From contig VGWJ01000003.1 in NCBI GenBank assembly GCA_016873635.1, positions 1 through 64,000 of the forward strand: 64,000 bases of DNA. The letters are read 5' to 3'. Origin of the DNA: Lentisphaerota bacterium (GTDB taxonomy: Bacteria > Verrucomicrobiota > Kiritimatiellia > UBA8416 > VGWJ01). Made by a program: the position numbers and the translations under genes. The notes beneath the pieces were generated by a model. It was given only the letters and a program-made list of their open reading frames with translations. It was not told where the DNA came from and searched no databases. Positions 1 through 8,485 of this stretch are shown here, piece by piece; position 1 is the first letter of the stretch; each line of letters opens with the position of its first letter.

Positions 1-683
1 TCCCCGCCGAACCGGCCGTCGGCGGACTGTCCGCGCGCCAGGAAAGCGGCCGCGCGGTCAAGCGCGTCGGCAACGGCCGGCGCCGGTTCCGGGCCGCCCG
101 TCCGGGCCAGCGCCAGCGCGGCCAGGCCGTTGAGCGCCGGAGCGTATTCCGGTCTCCCGCCCAGCTTCTCCACGTCCCACCCGCCGGACGGCGCCTGGCG
201 GGCCAGGAGCCAGGCCAGGCCGCGATCGGCCGCCGGCGGGACGCGTTCCTTGTGGAAGCGGACGTCCCCGTCCGCTCCCGGACCGGCGGCGGGCCGGCGG
301 CTTCCGCCCTGCAGCCATACCGCCGCCAGCGCCACGCCCAGCAGGAGCAGCAGCGCCGCCGCGAAGCGGACAAACCGCCGGGCCGGAGAAACCCGATTGA
401 AGCGCAGAACCCGCGGCGGCGATGCGCGCCAGCGTTTTGCCGGAATCCGTTCCAGGACGCCCGGAAGCAGGTCGCGAACGACCGTCGCCGCGTCCGAACG
501 CCTCAACGCGGCAACGGTCTTCCGCGCGTCCCGGAAAAGCTCCCCGCATTGCGGGCATGCCTGCGCGTGCCGCCTGGCCGCCTCGCCGCCGGCGTCCGGC
601 TCCTGCGAAACCGCCAGCGCCACGAGCTCCTCCGGGGCAGGACACGCATCGGTCCCGTTGCGGGTCTCACGCCGCGTCTTCAC
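1..683 (-). CDS. Membrane anti-sigma factor with C-terminal toroid domain (partial, runs off left edge)
   Basis: Likely binds and silences the ECF sigma factor encoded just upstream. The reading frame begins at a GTG at 683, inside the last codons of the sigma gene, with AAGGAG about 10 bases before it. The first ~45 residues hold a zinc-binding anti-sigma motif HAQACPQC (H-x3-C-x2-C). A single hydrophobic segment lies near residues 108-128. After a linker comes the start of an alpha/alpha-toroid repeat of the squalene cyclase/prenyltransferase type (GLAWLLARQ, SGGWD, AAAFLARGQ). The topology implies a cytoplasmic zinc finger and a periplasmic toroid sensor. The 3' end lies outside the window, so the size and completeness of the toroid are unknown. 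The start and overlap with the sigma gene are read directly; the regulatory role is inferred from family and context. Confidence 0.75.
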   Translation of the reverse strand, partial: MKTRRETRNGTDACPAPEELVALAVSQEPDAGGEAARRHAQACPQCGELFRDARKTVAALRRSDAATVVRDLLPGVLERIPAKRWRASPPRVLRFNRVSPARRFVRFAAALLLLLGVALAAVWLQGGSRRPAAGPGADGDVRFHKERVPPAADRGLAWLLARQAPSGGWDVEKLGGRPEYAPALNGLAALALARTGGPEPAPAVADALDRAAAFLARGQSADGRFGG

Positions 684-1236
684 CGGTCAAGGTCTCCTTC
701 AGCTTGCGCAACGCATGAAACATGCGGCTCTTGACCGTGCCTTCCGGCACGCCGAGGATCCGCGCGATCTCCCGGTACTTGAAGCCCTGATACACGCTCA
801 TCACCACCACGGCCCGCATGTCGCCGGTCAGCCCGCCCAGCGCCGCGGCCACGCGCGCCTTGGCGTCGTCCAGCGCATCGGTTCCCGCCGCCTGTCCGAG
901 TTCAGCCTCGGCCGCCGCCCCCTCGCTTGCCTTGCGGCGGCGCTCCGCGGCCCGCCGGTGGTCGATCCAGGCGCGCCGCGCCAGCAGGTACAGAAACGTC
1001 GTGAACTGCGCCCTGGGACGGTAGCGCTTCCGGTACCTGAAAAGGCGCACGAACGTCTCCTGGGCCAGGTCGTCCGCACTGCTATGATCGCCCATGCGCC
1101 GGAAAAAGTTCACGAGCCCGGCCTGATGCCGCCGCACCAGGACGGCAAACGCGTCCCGGTCCCGCGCCGCGACAAGTCCCATCAGAGCCTGGTCCGAGAG
1201 CGCCGCCGGCTCCGTCACCGTGGTTGGATGCGTCAT
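667..1236 (-). CDS. ECF-type RNA polymerase sigma factor
   Basis: A small sigma-70 family factor (189 residues) expected to redirect RNA polymerase in response to an envelope signal. Region 2 is visible as RDAFAVLVRRHQ followed by DDLAQETFVRLFR (region 2.2) and TFLYLLARRAWIDHRR. Region 4 is YREIARILGVPEGTVKSR, a typical helix-turn-helix. The ATG at 1236 (MTHPTTV) is preferred over a more upstream in-frame ATG because the ECF family starts about 20 residues before the conserved region 2. The anti-sigma gene follows with a 17-base overlap, the usual arrangement for such pairs. It resembles SigW/RpoE-like factors; its regulon cannot be read from here. Confidence 0.92.
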   Translation of the reverse strand: MTHPTTVTEPAALSDQALMGLVAARDRDAFAVLVRRHQAGLVNFFRRMGDHSSADDLAQETFVRLFRYRKRYRPRAQFTTFLYLLARRAWIDHRRAAERRRKASEGAAAEAELGQAAGTDALDDAKARVAAALGGLTGDMRAVVVMSVYQGFKYREIARILGVPEGTVKSRMFHALRKLKETLTGEDAA

Positions 1237-1285
1237 CTCTCCCCGCCGTCTCAAGCGCCGCCCGCGGCGCGGCCGCGCGGAATGA

Positions 1286-1837
1286 ACCATTCGCGCCGCT
1301 CGAACGATTAAACCACATCGTCAGGCGCACGGCCAGATCATCCTCCGGGCGCGGGCGTTCCTGGCCGGAAGTCAGCTGGTCGGCGACTCGCCCGGCGCCG
1401 GCGGTTTCGGCTACGATCCGCCCGCGCCCGGCGGCGCGGAGCGCAAAGGCCCCGCGGACCGCGCCGACCTGAGCAACACCGGCTGGGCCGTGCAGGCCAT
1501 GCGGGTGACCCAGGACCTGGAAGATCCGCGCGTGCAGTCGGCGCGGCACTGGACGGCGCGGCATTGGTCCGTGGAAGAGAACCCGGGCATGGGCCGGCAG
1601 GGGCTTTTCTACTACTACAACATCATGGCCAAGGCGCTGGCCCTGAGCGGATCCGACGCGCTCCGCCGCCCGGCGGGCGACGCGATCCCCTGGAAGCGGG
1701 ACCTCGTCGCGAAACTGGCCGCGATACAGCGCGACGACGGCAGCTGGGTCAACGCCGACAACCAGCTCTGGGAGGGCGACCCCGCGCTCGTCACCTCGTA
1801 TTGCGTCCTCGCCCTGGAATACGCCCTGAGCATGTAG
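1286..1837 (+). pseudogene. 5'-truncated squalene cyclase-like toroid protein
   Basis: An open frame starts after a TGA at 1283-1285 and has no ATG before position 1499; the only plausible internal start is the GTG at 1490. The translated sequence is nevertheless protein-like from about 1325. It carries features I know from the C-terminal half of planctomycete and verrucomicrobial prenyltransferase/squalene-oxidase repeat proteins: GGFGYDPP, DLSNTGWAVQAM, NPGMGRQGLFYYYN, DDGSWVN and GDPALVTSYCVLALEYAL. The N-terminal toroid helices and a proper start are missing, so I read it as a decayed or truncated gene. It lies head-to-head with the sigma gene, whose partner anti-sigma factor carries the same kind of domain. 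A short functional protein from 1490 cannot be excluded. Confidence 0.65.
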
Positions 1838-1905
1838 GGCAGGGCCGCGGCGTCCTTCACGCGCTGCGCGCGGGGAGCGGCCCGGCATTCCCCCGACGGC
1901 GGCGA

Positions 1906-4494
1906 TCAATGCGCCGGCGGCGCCTCGATCCTGGCGAGAACCAGCCGTTCCAGCGTCATGTCCGCGCGCCGCGCGAACATGAAATGAAGGTCCAGCGGCA
2001 GGTTGTCCGGGTGCTCCAGCACGCCCGCGGCCGGCTCGCCCGCGGTGACCGACATGACCGGCGCCGTGCCCCGCGCGGTCCACGCGTGCCACGAACCCAG
2101 GTGCGTGCCCGCGGGCGCCGGCGAGGCGAAGTCCAGCGTAACCCGGTAGCGTCCCGCCGGCAGCGGCAAGTTCGGGCCGCGCACGGGATCGTGCTTGGTG
2201 CGTTCGGCGGAAAGGATCAGCGCGCCGGTTTCGGGAACGCTCTCGGCCTCGCGCAGCAGGGCCGCCGCGGGAATCACGATGGGGCCGTCCGCGGGCCAGT
2301 CCCCCGACGCGAGCGCGATCAGGTCTATCTCCGCGCGGCCCGTTTCCCGTGCCAGGCGCAGGCCCGCCGGTCCGAGCCCTTCATACGCGGGAACCGGCAA
2401 AGCCGCCCACTGCCACGCCTCGCCTTCGAGGTCCACAAACACGGCCCGGTTGGTTTCGGCGCCCAGGCTCAGATACGCCGCAACCCGTCCGGGACCGCGC
2501 GCGCGGACCATCCAGCGCATGTCCGGCAGGTGAGGCGTGCGCGGCGGCAGGGGCCGCGGACCGGCTCCGACCCACGCGCCCTCGCGCCGCAGGTCGGCGA
2601 AAGCCCCGCCGCTCGCCGCTTCGTCGGCGCCGGTCGCGGCCATCCACTGGCCGGACCGCTCCGCTTCCCACATCCGGGTCGGCGCGAAGAAGCCGCACGA
2701 CGCGAACGCCGGCGGCCGCGGTTCGGGTTCGGACTCGATCCGGAACGCCCACACGCCGTCGGCCCGCGCCAGCGGACTGAGCCGCGGATTCTGAAGCAAC
2801 TGCCGCAGGGTGAAGCCGGCGGAAAGGGGGCTGACCTGGTCCGGGAACGCGAGTTCGTGCAGGATGATGTAGTCGATGCCGGCTTCGCGCAGCGCGTCCA
2901 GATCGGCGTCGCCCGGCATGCCCTGGTTCACGGCGCGGAATCGGTCAAAAACCGTGTGCCGGTAGTCGGACGGCACCACCGGCGAGTAGCCGTTGATCAT
3001 GCGGATGCGGTACAGCGCGACGTAGTGCTGGTAGATCGACGACCAGGAGGTATCGCCGGGCCACAGCGGCACGGCCAGAACATGCGGGCGCACGCCGCGG
3101 CGGGCGGCGTCTTCGGCCACGGCGCGGTAGCAGGGCTGCTCCGCGTCCACCAGGCACACCGTCGGCCGGATGTGCACCCCGTACTCGAAGCCCGCGCCCG
3201 CCGTCAGCACAGTCATGCAGACCGCCGGCAGAAGAACGCGCCCGGGGCGGACGGAGAACAGGCTCTCCATCGCCAGCGCCGCCAGCAGCGCCAACAGGGT
3301 GGGCATCAGGCAATAGATCTTGGTGGCCTGCCGGATCATGTCGTAGAGCGGCAGCAGCTTGCGCGCGACGCGGAGGACCAGCCCGTCCCACGGGCCGTGC
3401 GCGCCCATCGCCAGCAGCACCACCACCGCGACACCCCCGGCCAGCGCCGCCGTCAACGCCGCGCGGCGCGCGGCGCCGGCCGGCCGGCCCCGCACGCGGA
3501 TCAGCGCCGCCAGCCCGCCGGCCAGGATCGCCGGCGGCAGAAGCAGTCCGGTGAAGACGTGATGGTCCGCTCCCGGCACGGCCGTCCACGTGAAGAAGGA
3601 TCTCCAGTCGCGCGGCGAATTCAAAGCCACCTCGTGCCAGGAGCGCCCCTCGCTCATGGTGCTGCCCTCCAGCATGGAGGCGTGCAGGTGGAAGGCAAGG
3701 AACGCGGCCACGGCCACGAAAAGGCCGATCGGAGCCAGGGCGAGCAGGCGCCGTCCGTACGCGGCCGGTTCGCGCCAGCGCATCCCCTCCGCGGCGGACA
3801 GGGCGGGAACCGTCCAGCCGGCGGCCGCCAGCGCGCAGAAGAAGAAAAGTTGCACGTCGCTGCCGTATGCCAGCAGGATCGAAGCGCCCGCGAGAACGCC
3901 GCCCGCCGGCCGGCCGTCCCGCACCGCCAGGTCGACGCCCAGCAGGACCCACGGGATCCAGGCCAGCGACAACCCCATCGGGCTGCCGCCCAGGAGCGGA
4001 ATCCAGCGATAGGGAAGCATGATGCCGATCGCCGCGGCGGCGGCGGCGGCCGCCTCGCCGCGCGTGTAGCGGCGCGCCAGCAGCCACGTCCCCAGGCAGG
4101 ACAGCCACAGCGAAAGCAGCCCGAGCGCGTTGTACGCCGCGGAACGGCCCGCGAACGGCGCCAGCGCGCCGAACGCGGCGCAGAACGGAAAATAGTACGT
4201 GCGGGCCTGGAACCGGTCGCCGTCATCGCCGGCGTTGAACTCGTACACGTTGTACAAGGGGCGCGTGTGGCCGGAGAGCATGTCCGCGCCCAGCCACATG
4301 AAGTACATGAGCTGCAGGTGGTCGCCCTGGATCATGCGCCGGACGGCGCCCAGCTCCGCGTTCTCGCTGGCGCAGGGAATGCCCGTCCGCACGAAACGCG
4401 GCAGGGGCCACGCGAAGAAACACCACACCAGGACGGTAAACAGCAGCGCAAGCACGGAGCGGGACAGACCGGACGGTATGCGCGGCGCGCTCAT
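1906..4494 (-). CDS. Large multi-pass membrane protein with C-terminal periplasmic domain, GT-C/YfhO-like
   Basis: An 862-residue protein. The N-terminal ~500 residues contain many hydrophobic segments (for example LALLFTVLVWCFFAWP near residue 15, and long Ala/Leu-rich helices). The first periplasmic loop is acidic and rich in aromatics, as in GT-C fold glycosyltransferases and YfhO-like proteins. The phrase LREAGIDYIILHE near residue 545 is typical of the soluble tail of YfhO-type proteins. The rest (from about 590) looks like a beta-rich extracytoplasmic domain. No catalytic motif can be assigned, so a sugar-transfer role is only a guess. It is transcribed divergently from the flippase-like gene at 4610. 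Confidence 0.6.
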   Translation of the reverse strand: MSAPRIPSGLSRSVLALLFTVLVWCFFAWPLPRFVRTGIPCASENAELGAVRRMIQGDHLQLMYFMWLGADMLSGHTRPLYNVYEFNAGDDGDRFQARTYYFPFCAAFGALAPFAGRSAAYNALGLLSLWLSCLGTWLLARRYTRGEAAAAAAAAIGIMLPYRWIPLLGGSPMGLSLAWIPWVLLGVDLAVRDGRPAGGVLAGASILLAYGSDVQLFFFCALAAAGWTVPALSAAEGMRWREPAAYGRRLLALAPIGLFVAVAAFLAFHLHASMLEGSTMSEGRSWHEVALNSPRDWRSFFTWTAVPGADHHVFTGLLLPPAILAGGLAALIRVRGRPAGAARRAALTAALAGGVAVVVLLAMGAHGPWDGLVLRVARKLLPLYDMIRQATKIYCLMPTLLALLAALAMESLFSVRPGRVLLPAVCMTVLTAGAGFEYGVHIRPTVCLVDAEQPCYRAVAEDAARRGVRPHVLAVPLWPGDTSWSSIYQHYVALYRIRMINGYSPVVPSDYRHTVFDRFRAVNQGMPGDADLDALREAGIDYIILHELAFPDQVSPLSAGFTLRQLLQNPRLSPLARADGVWAFRIESEPEPRPPAFASCGFFAPTRMWEAERSGQWMAATGADEAASGGAFADLRREGAWVGAGPRPLPPRTPHLPDMRWMVRARGPGRVAAYLSLGAETNRAVFVDLEGEAWQWAALPVPAYEGLGPAGLRLARETGRAEIDLIALASGDWPADGPIVIPAAALLREAESVPETGALILSAERTKHDPVRGPNLPLPAGRYRVTLDFASPAPAGTHLGSWHAWTARGTAPVMSVTAGEPAAGVLEHPDNLPLDLHFMFARRADMTLERLVLARIEAPPAH

Positions 4495-4594
4495 TTCCGC
4501 CCGGCATCGTACAGGGCGGGGAAGCGCTTCGCAACCGGTTGTTGCCGCCCCCCGCGCTTTGCGCTAACCTCGGGTGGCTCGCGGAGTTCCGCGC

Positions 4595-4603
4595 GGGAAG
4601 GAG
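4595..4603 (+). promoter_or_regulatory. Shine-Dalgarno that fixes a TTG start
   Basis: GGGAAGGAG lies six bases before the TTG at 4610. A GTG at 4574 opens the same frame further upstream but has no comparable purine-rich tract in front of it. The TTG is therefore the likelier initiator of the flippase-propeller gene. Confidence 0.6.
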
Positions 4604-4609
4604 CGCTTC

Positions 4610-6691
4610 TTGCTGACACCCGGTCGAGTGCGCGGCGCGGTCTACGCGCTGTTCAGCGCGGCCGTCACGGCCGGCGTGTTCGGCTACCTGTTCACGCACG
4701 TTTCCCCGGACGACGTGCTGGAGACCGTCCGCGACGCCGACCCGCGCTGGATCGGCGTGTTCATCCTGCTTTCGCTGGCCATGAGCATTTTCCGCACGTG
4801 GCGCTACGGGCTGATCCTGGGCGTCTCCGGGCATGCGCCGGGCAACGCGGCCCTGTTTCTGACCGTGCTCGTGCGCAATCTCTTCTCGGACCTGCTCCCC
4901 GCCCGGATCGGCGCGCTGGTCTACGTCTACATCGTCACCGGCCGGCTCGGCATTCCCTTCGGCGCGGCCGCTTCCAGCTTCGCGCTGTCGTTTCTGTTCG
5001 ACCTGATGGCGATCGCGCCCATGATCGCCGCGGCTTCGCTGTGGGTGGGCGCCGGCATGAGCCTCTCGGCGCCGCGCCTGCTGGCCTTCGGCGCGACGCT
5101 GGTCGCCGCGGTGGGCGCGTTCCTGCACTGGCTGCCCGCCCTGACGCGCCTGGCGGGGAAGACGCTGGCGCGGCTGCGCCTTGCGGGTCCGGCGCGGCGC
5201 GCGCGCTGGTGCGCGGCGGTTGCCGACGCCGAGATACAGATCGTGCGCGCGCGCGAGTCCGGCGTCCACTTCCGCCTGTTCATGCTGTCCGTGGGCGTGC
5301 GCGCGGCAAAGTACGCCGCGCTGTACGCGCTGCTGCTCGGCCTGCTCCTGCCGCTGGGCTACCGGTGGCGCGAAGTGAGCGCGGCCAAGGTGTTCCTGGC
5401 GATCTGCTCTTCCGAGGCGGCGGCCAGCACGCCCTTCTCGGGCATCGCGGGATTCGGCGTCTACGAGGGCGTATGGGCCGCGGTCTTCGCGCTCCTGGGC
5501 TTTCCGGCCCGGATCGCGCGGCTCACGAGCATCTCGCATCACCTCCTCACGCAGATCTTCGGCTATTCGCTGGGCGCGCTGGCCCTCCTGGCGCTGCTCC
5601 TGCCCCTCTTCAGGGCGCGCGGCGCGACGGCCGTGCCCACGCGCAACGGCGGACCGGCGGTTGTTTTCTACGGCCGGCTGCTCGCGCTTGCGCTGGCCAC
5701 GGCGCTGACGGCGGCCGCCGCATTCGGCGCGCTGAACCTGCTGCGCGGCGCGCGCGCGGCGGAAACCGGCGACGCGAACGCCCCCCGCCCACTCCCCGCC
5801 GCGGCCGACGGCCCGCCGGACCCCGCCGCGCTCCGCGCCGCCACCGCGGCCATGCGCGGCCGCATCGTCTTCGACTCCAGCCGCGGCAACGGCTTCGGCG
5901 TCTTCAGCATGCGGCCGGACGGCACGGATATCCGCGCGCTGTTCGACGCCGAAACCAGCGACATCTTTCCCGACCCGTCTCCCGACGGGCGCCTGATCGT
6001 GTTCGCACGGGCCATGTCGCCGCACCGCAATGCCCCTTCCGCGGTGTGGATCTGCCGGCGCGACGGGTCCGGCGCGAAGAAGCTCGCGGATGACGGCACC
6101 TTCCCCACCTTCGCCGCCGACGGACGCACCGTGTACTTCGAGCGCAACCGGAAGAAGGTCATGGCCGCGGACGTTGAAGGCCGGAACGAACGCGAGGTGT
6201 TTCCCGGCGCGGACCAGGCCTTCGCTTCCCACGCCGTGGTGAAGCCGCGCGTGTCGCCCGACGGCCGCTTTGCGGCCTTCATCTCCGACCGGAAAGGGCG
6301 CTGGAACACGTGGGTGGCGGAGCTGGGGACCGCCGAAGCGATGCACCTGGGCGCGGGCTGCGAGCCGGCCTGGTTCCCCGACAGCCGGCGCGTGGCGTGG
6401 GTCAGGGAGCGCGGGGCGCGCCAGGGCGCCGGGCTGTTTGTCCGCGACCCGCGCGGCGGGGAAGCGTCCGAGCTGCACGACGCCGGCCCGCCCCTGGGGC
6501 ACGAGTATTTTCCAACCGTGTCGCGCGACGGCCGCTTCCTGCTGTGGTCGGCCTGCCCCGAGGGCCAGCACGCGCACGAATCCGCGAACTACCAGATCTT
6601 CGCGAAGGATCTCGCCTCGGGCGCCGTGGCGCGCCTGACCCGGGACGCCTACTGCAACCGCTGGCCCAAGCTGCTGCCCGATAAGCAGTGA
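4610..6691 (+). CDS. LPG synthase/flippase-like membrane domain fused to TolB-like beta-propeller
   Basis: A 693-residue fusion. The first ~345 residues form an integral membrane domain of the lysylphosphatidylglycerol synthase TM/UPF0104 family: GVFILLSLAMSIFRTWRYG, RNLFSDLLPARIGALVY and EAAASTPFSGIAGFGVYEG are the family's usual landmarks. After a Pro/Ala linker (about residues 395-410) the rest resembles WD40-like PD40/TolB propeller blades, seen as repeated phrases such as FPDPSPDGRLIVFAR, KPRVSPDGRFAAFISDR and FPTVSRDGRFLLWS. The family membrane domain moves or modifies lipids, and the propeller would probably face the periplasm. The 5' end is set by the strong Shine-Dalgarno before TTG 4610. 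It converges on the next gene with only four bases between. The fusion is seen directly; its function is unknown. Confidence 0.75.
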   Translation: MLTPGRVRGAVYALFSAAVTAGVFGYLFTHVSPDDVLETVRDADPRWIGVFILLSLAMSIFRTWRYGLILGVSGHAPGNAALFLTVLVRNLFSDLLPARIGALVYVYIVTGRLGIPFGAAASSFALSFLFDLMAIAPMIAAASLWVGAGMSLSAPRLLAFGATLVAAVGAFLHWLPALTRLAGKTLARLRLAGPARRARWCAAVADAEIQIVRARESGVHFRLFMLSVGVRAAKYAALYALLLGLLLPLGYRWREVSAAKVFLAICSSEAAASTPFSGIAGFGVYEGVWAAVFALLGFPARIARLTSISHHLLTQIFGYSLGALALLALLLPLFRARGATAVPTRNGGPAVVFYGRLLALALATALTAAAAFGALNLLRGARAAETGDANAPRPLPAAADGPPDPAALRAATAAMRGRIVFDSSRGNGFGVFSMRPDGTDIRALFDAETSDIFPDPSPDGRLIVFARAMSPHRNAPSAVWICRRDGSGAKKLADDGTFPTFAADGRTVYFERNRKKVMAADVEGRNEREVFPGADQAFASHAVVKPRVSPDGRFAAFISDRKGRWNTWVAELGTAEAMHLGAGCEPAWFPDSRRVAWVRERGARQGAGLFVRDPRGGEASELHDAGPPLGHEYFPTVSRDGRFLLWSACPEGQHAHESANYQIFAKDLASGAVARLTRDAYCNRWPKLLPDKQ

Positions 6692-6695
6692 GGGA

Positions 6696-7922
6696 TCACA
6701 CGGCCGCGCCGGGTCCGAAGAGCCGCGCGAATTCGGCGTCCAGGTTTCCGCCGCGATGCAGACAGGCCACCAGCTCAGCCGAGCGATTCGCCTTCGCGCG
6801 AAGGTCGGGAATCAGGCGGCGTAAACGGTCCTTCGTCGCCCGGCGCGCGTTCCAGGCGTTCAGCACGTGCCGCACGAGCGCCTCTTCGGAGAAATGCTCG
6901 AAACCCAGGCTGTGCTCGGGCATGCCCAGCACCCGGAAGTAGTGATGAACCTTGGGTTGATACGCCAGGCCCGCGATGGGGGTCAGCCCCGACGAGGCCA
7001 GGATCATCGAATGCAGGCGCATCGCGAAAAGCAGCCGCACGCGGCTGAGCACGCCCTTGACCGCGTAGTGGCTCAGTTCCCGGTTGGAGATCATGCGAAC
7101 AGGCGCGTCCGATTTCAGGCGGCCCATCAGCTCGCGCGTGATCGGCACGTCCAGATGCTGCGTGGCCACCAGCAGCACCGGGACCCGCAACTTCGCGATC
7201 ACGCGGTTCATCGCCGCGGCGTACACGCGCAGGAATTCCTCCTTCGTCAGCGCCGCGGCGGAGGTTCCGGACCACGTGCCCAGGTAGGCGTTGATGTTCA
7301 GCGCCAGGATTTCCGCGCCCGGGTTGAGCCCCAGGCCCGCGAAAACGCGCGCGGCCTCCGCATCGCCGCACGGCACGGCGTTCAGCGCCGCGTCCGCCCC
7401 GATTCCGACGCGCGGGTTGGACACGCCGATCTGCCTCAGCGCGTCGAACGACGCCTCGTCGCGCACGGTGATGAAGTCCATCATGTCGGCCAGCCGCCGC
7501 AGCATGGCGCGGCCCGCGGGCCGCGTGACCGGACCGATGCCCACGTTGTAGCAGGCCAGCAGCTTGCCGCGCCGCCGGGCCAAAGGCAGGACCAGGGCCA
7601 GCGTGGACAGGAAATTGAACAGCGGATTGTACAGGGCGCGGTCGAAGAGCACCGCGTCGAAGATCAGCGTCAGATCCGTGCGCATGACCGACCGGTAGAG
7701 AGGCAGTCCGAGCATCTTGACCGACAGATTCCACGGCAGCGTGCCCACCGGCCGCACGCGCTGCCGGTAATTGTCGCGCACGAAACGGGGCCGGATCGTC
7801 GGAATCTCGTAGCGGAGCGGAGTTCCGCAGGCCGCGTCCACGGCGTCCATGATGCTGGACATCAGCGCCGCGTCGCCGGCGTTGCGCCCGGAAGAGGATC
7901 CGAAGAGAGTCAGCGCCTTCAT
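6696..7922 (-). CDS. Polysaccharide pyruvyl transferase family protein
   Basis: A 408-residue protein with the opening glycine-rich stretch LFGSSSGRNAGDAALMSSI typical of the polysaccharide pyruvyl transferase family (CsaB/WcaK type). Members add ketal pyruvate to cell-wall or exopolysaccharide sugars, or act in related polymer synthesis. The middle contains FITVRDEASFDALRQIGV followed by GADAAL, and later RLHSMILASSGLTPIAG, both usual family positions. Its start overlaps the stop of the upstream lipoprotein gene by ATGA, so the two lipoproteins and this enzyme probably share one mRNA. The substrate polymer is not identifiable. Confidence 0.85.
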   Translation of the reverse strand: MKALTLFGSSSGRNAGDAALMSSIMDAVDAACGTPLRYEIPTIRPRFVRDNYRQRVRPVGTLPWNLSVKMLGLPLYRSVMRTDLTLIFDAVLFDRALYNPLFNFLSTLALVLPLARRRGKLLACYNVGIGPVTRPAGRAMLRRLADMMDFITVRDEASFDALRQIGVSNPRVGIGADAALNAVPCGDAEAARVFAGLGLNPGAEILALNINAYLGTWSGTSAAALTKEEFLRVYAAAMNRVIAKLRVPVLLVATQHLDVPITRELMGRLKSDAPVRMISNRELSHYAVKGVLSRVRLLFAMRLHSMILASSGLTPIAGLAYQPKVHHYFRVLGMPEHSLGFEHFSEEALVRHVLNAWNARRATKDRLRRLIPDLRAKANRSAELVACLHRGGNLDAEFARLFGPGAAV

Positions 7923-8449
7923 GGGTCGAAATACGAAACGGATTCCTCTGCCTGCTGCGCGAGAAGATGCTCGTCGAGACGGATCGTCCGCAGCCCCAGG
8001 GCCGTGCCCGAATGGCCTCCGCCTTCGAACACCAGGTCGTTGATTTCGATCAGGTCGGGAGTGGCCCTGCGCCGGTGGGTGGTCCAGGTCTCCCCGTCGT
8101 ACTGGTCCGTCAGCACCATGTTCCCGGAAGCGTCCAGGTTGCCGTACAAGAAGTGCGCGCGGCCCTGCAGCGAAGTCGTGATTGTCACGCGCGTGTGGTT
8201 CTCTTCATCAAACGCGATCACGGCCGTGATGTCGCGTTCTCCCCGCTTGGAGGCCTTCCCGGCTTCCGCCGGCGCGGGCGCGGAATCGGGGCCCGCGGCG
8301 GTCTTGTCGTATTGGAGGAAGTAGTAGCTGCCCTTCCACTGTCCGGATAGGTCCGGCACCCAGGGCCCGTCGTACTCCTCCTCGCAGCCCGCGGCAAACA
8401 GCGCGGCGAGACCCGCCAGCGCCAACATGGCCCACCCGTTCGTCTTCAT
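7919..8449 (-). CDS. Lipoprotein, paralogue of the gene at 8486-9085
   Basis: A 176-residue protein with an N-terminal signal ending in a good lipobox (LFAAGC), then a short acidic linker and the phrase DGPWVPDLSGQWKGSY. I do not recognise the family. The body is clearly related to the neighbouring upstream protein: both share GPWVPD(L/I)SG, ITAVIAFD, TTSLQGRAH, a DG(E)xWTTHxRRA phrase, (E)INDLV/(E)LNDFV and a C-terminal DxHL...SYF. The repeated small beta-rich blocks suggest a compact extracytoplasmic beta domain. It is co-transcribed with the pyruvyl transferase gene (4-base overlap). Function unknown. Confidence 0.8.
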   Translation of the reverse strand: MKTNGWAMLALAGLAALFAAGCEEEYDGPWVPDLSGQWKGSYYFLQYDKTAAGPDSAPAPAEAGKASKRGERDITAVIAFDEENHTRVTITTSLQGRAHFLYGNLDASGNMVLTDQYDGETWTTHRRRATPDLIEINDLVFEGGGHSGTALGLRTIRLDEHLLAQQAEESVSYFDP

Positions 8450-8485
8450 GCCGGCCTTTCCCGGAAAGGGCGCGATTGCGCCCTG

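Noticed and set aside
58-645. Open frame of 195 codons on the minus strand at the left edge
   Set aside because: It is Arg/Gly/Ala-rich shadow sequence; the real gene is in another frame (zinc finger, membrane helix, toroid) starting at 683.
1564-6093. 1509-codon plus-strand open frame
   Set aside because: It covers two real genes on opposite strands and has Arg/Pro/His-rich shadow composition.
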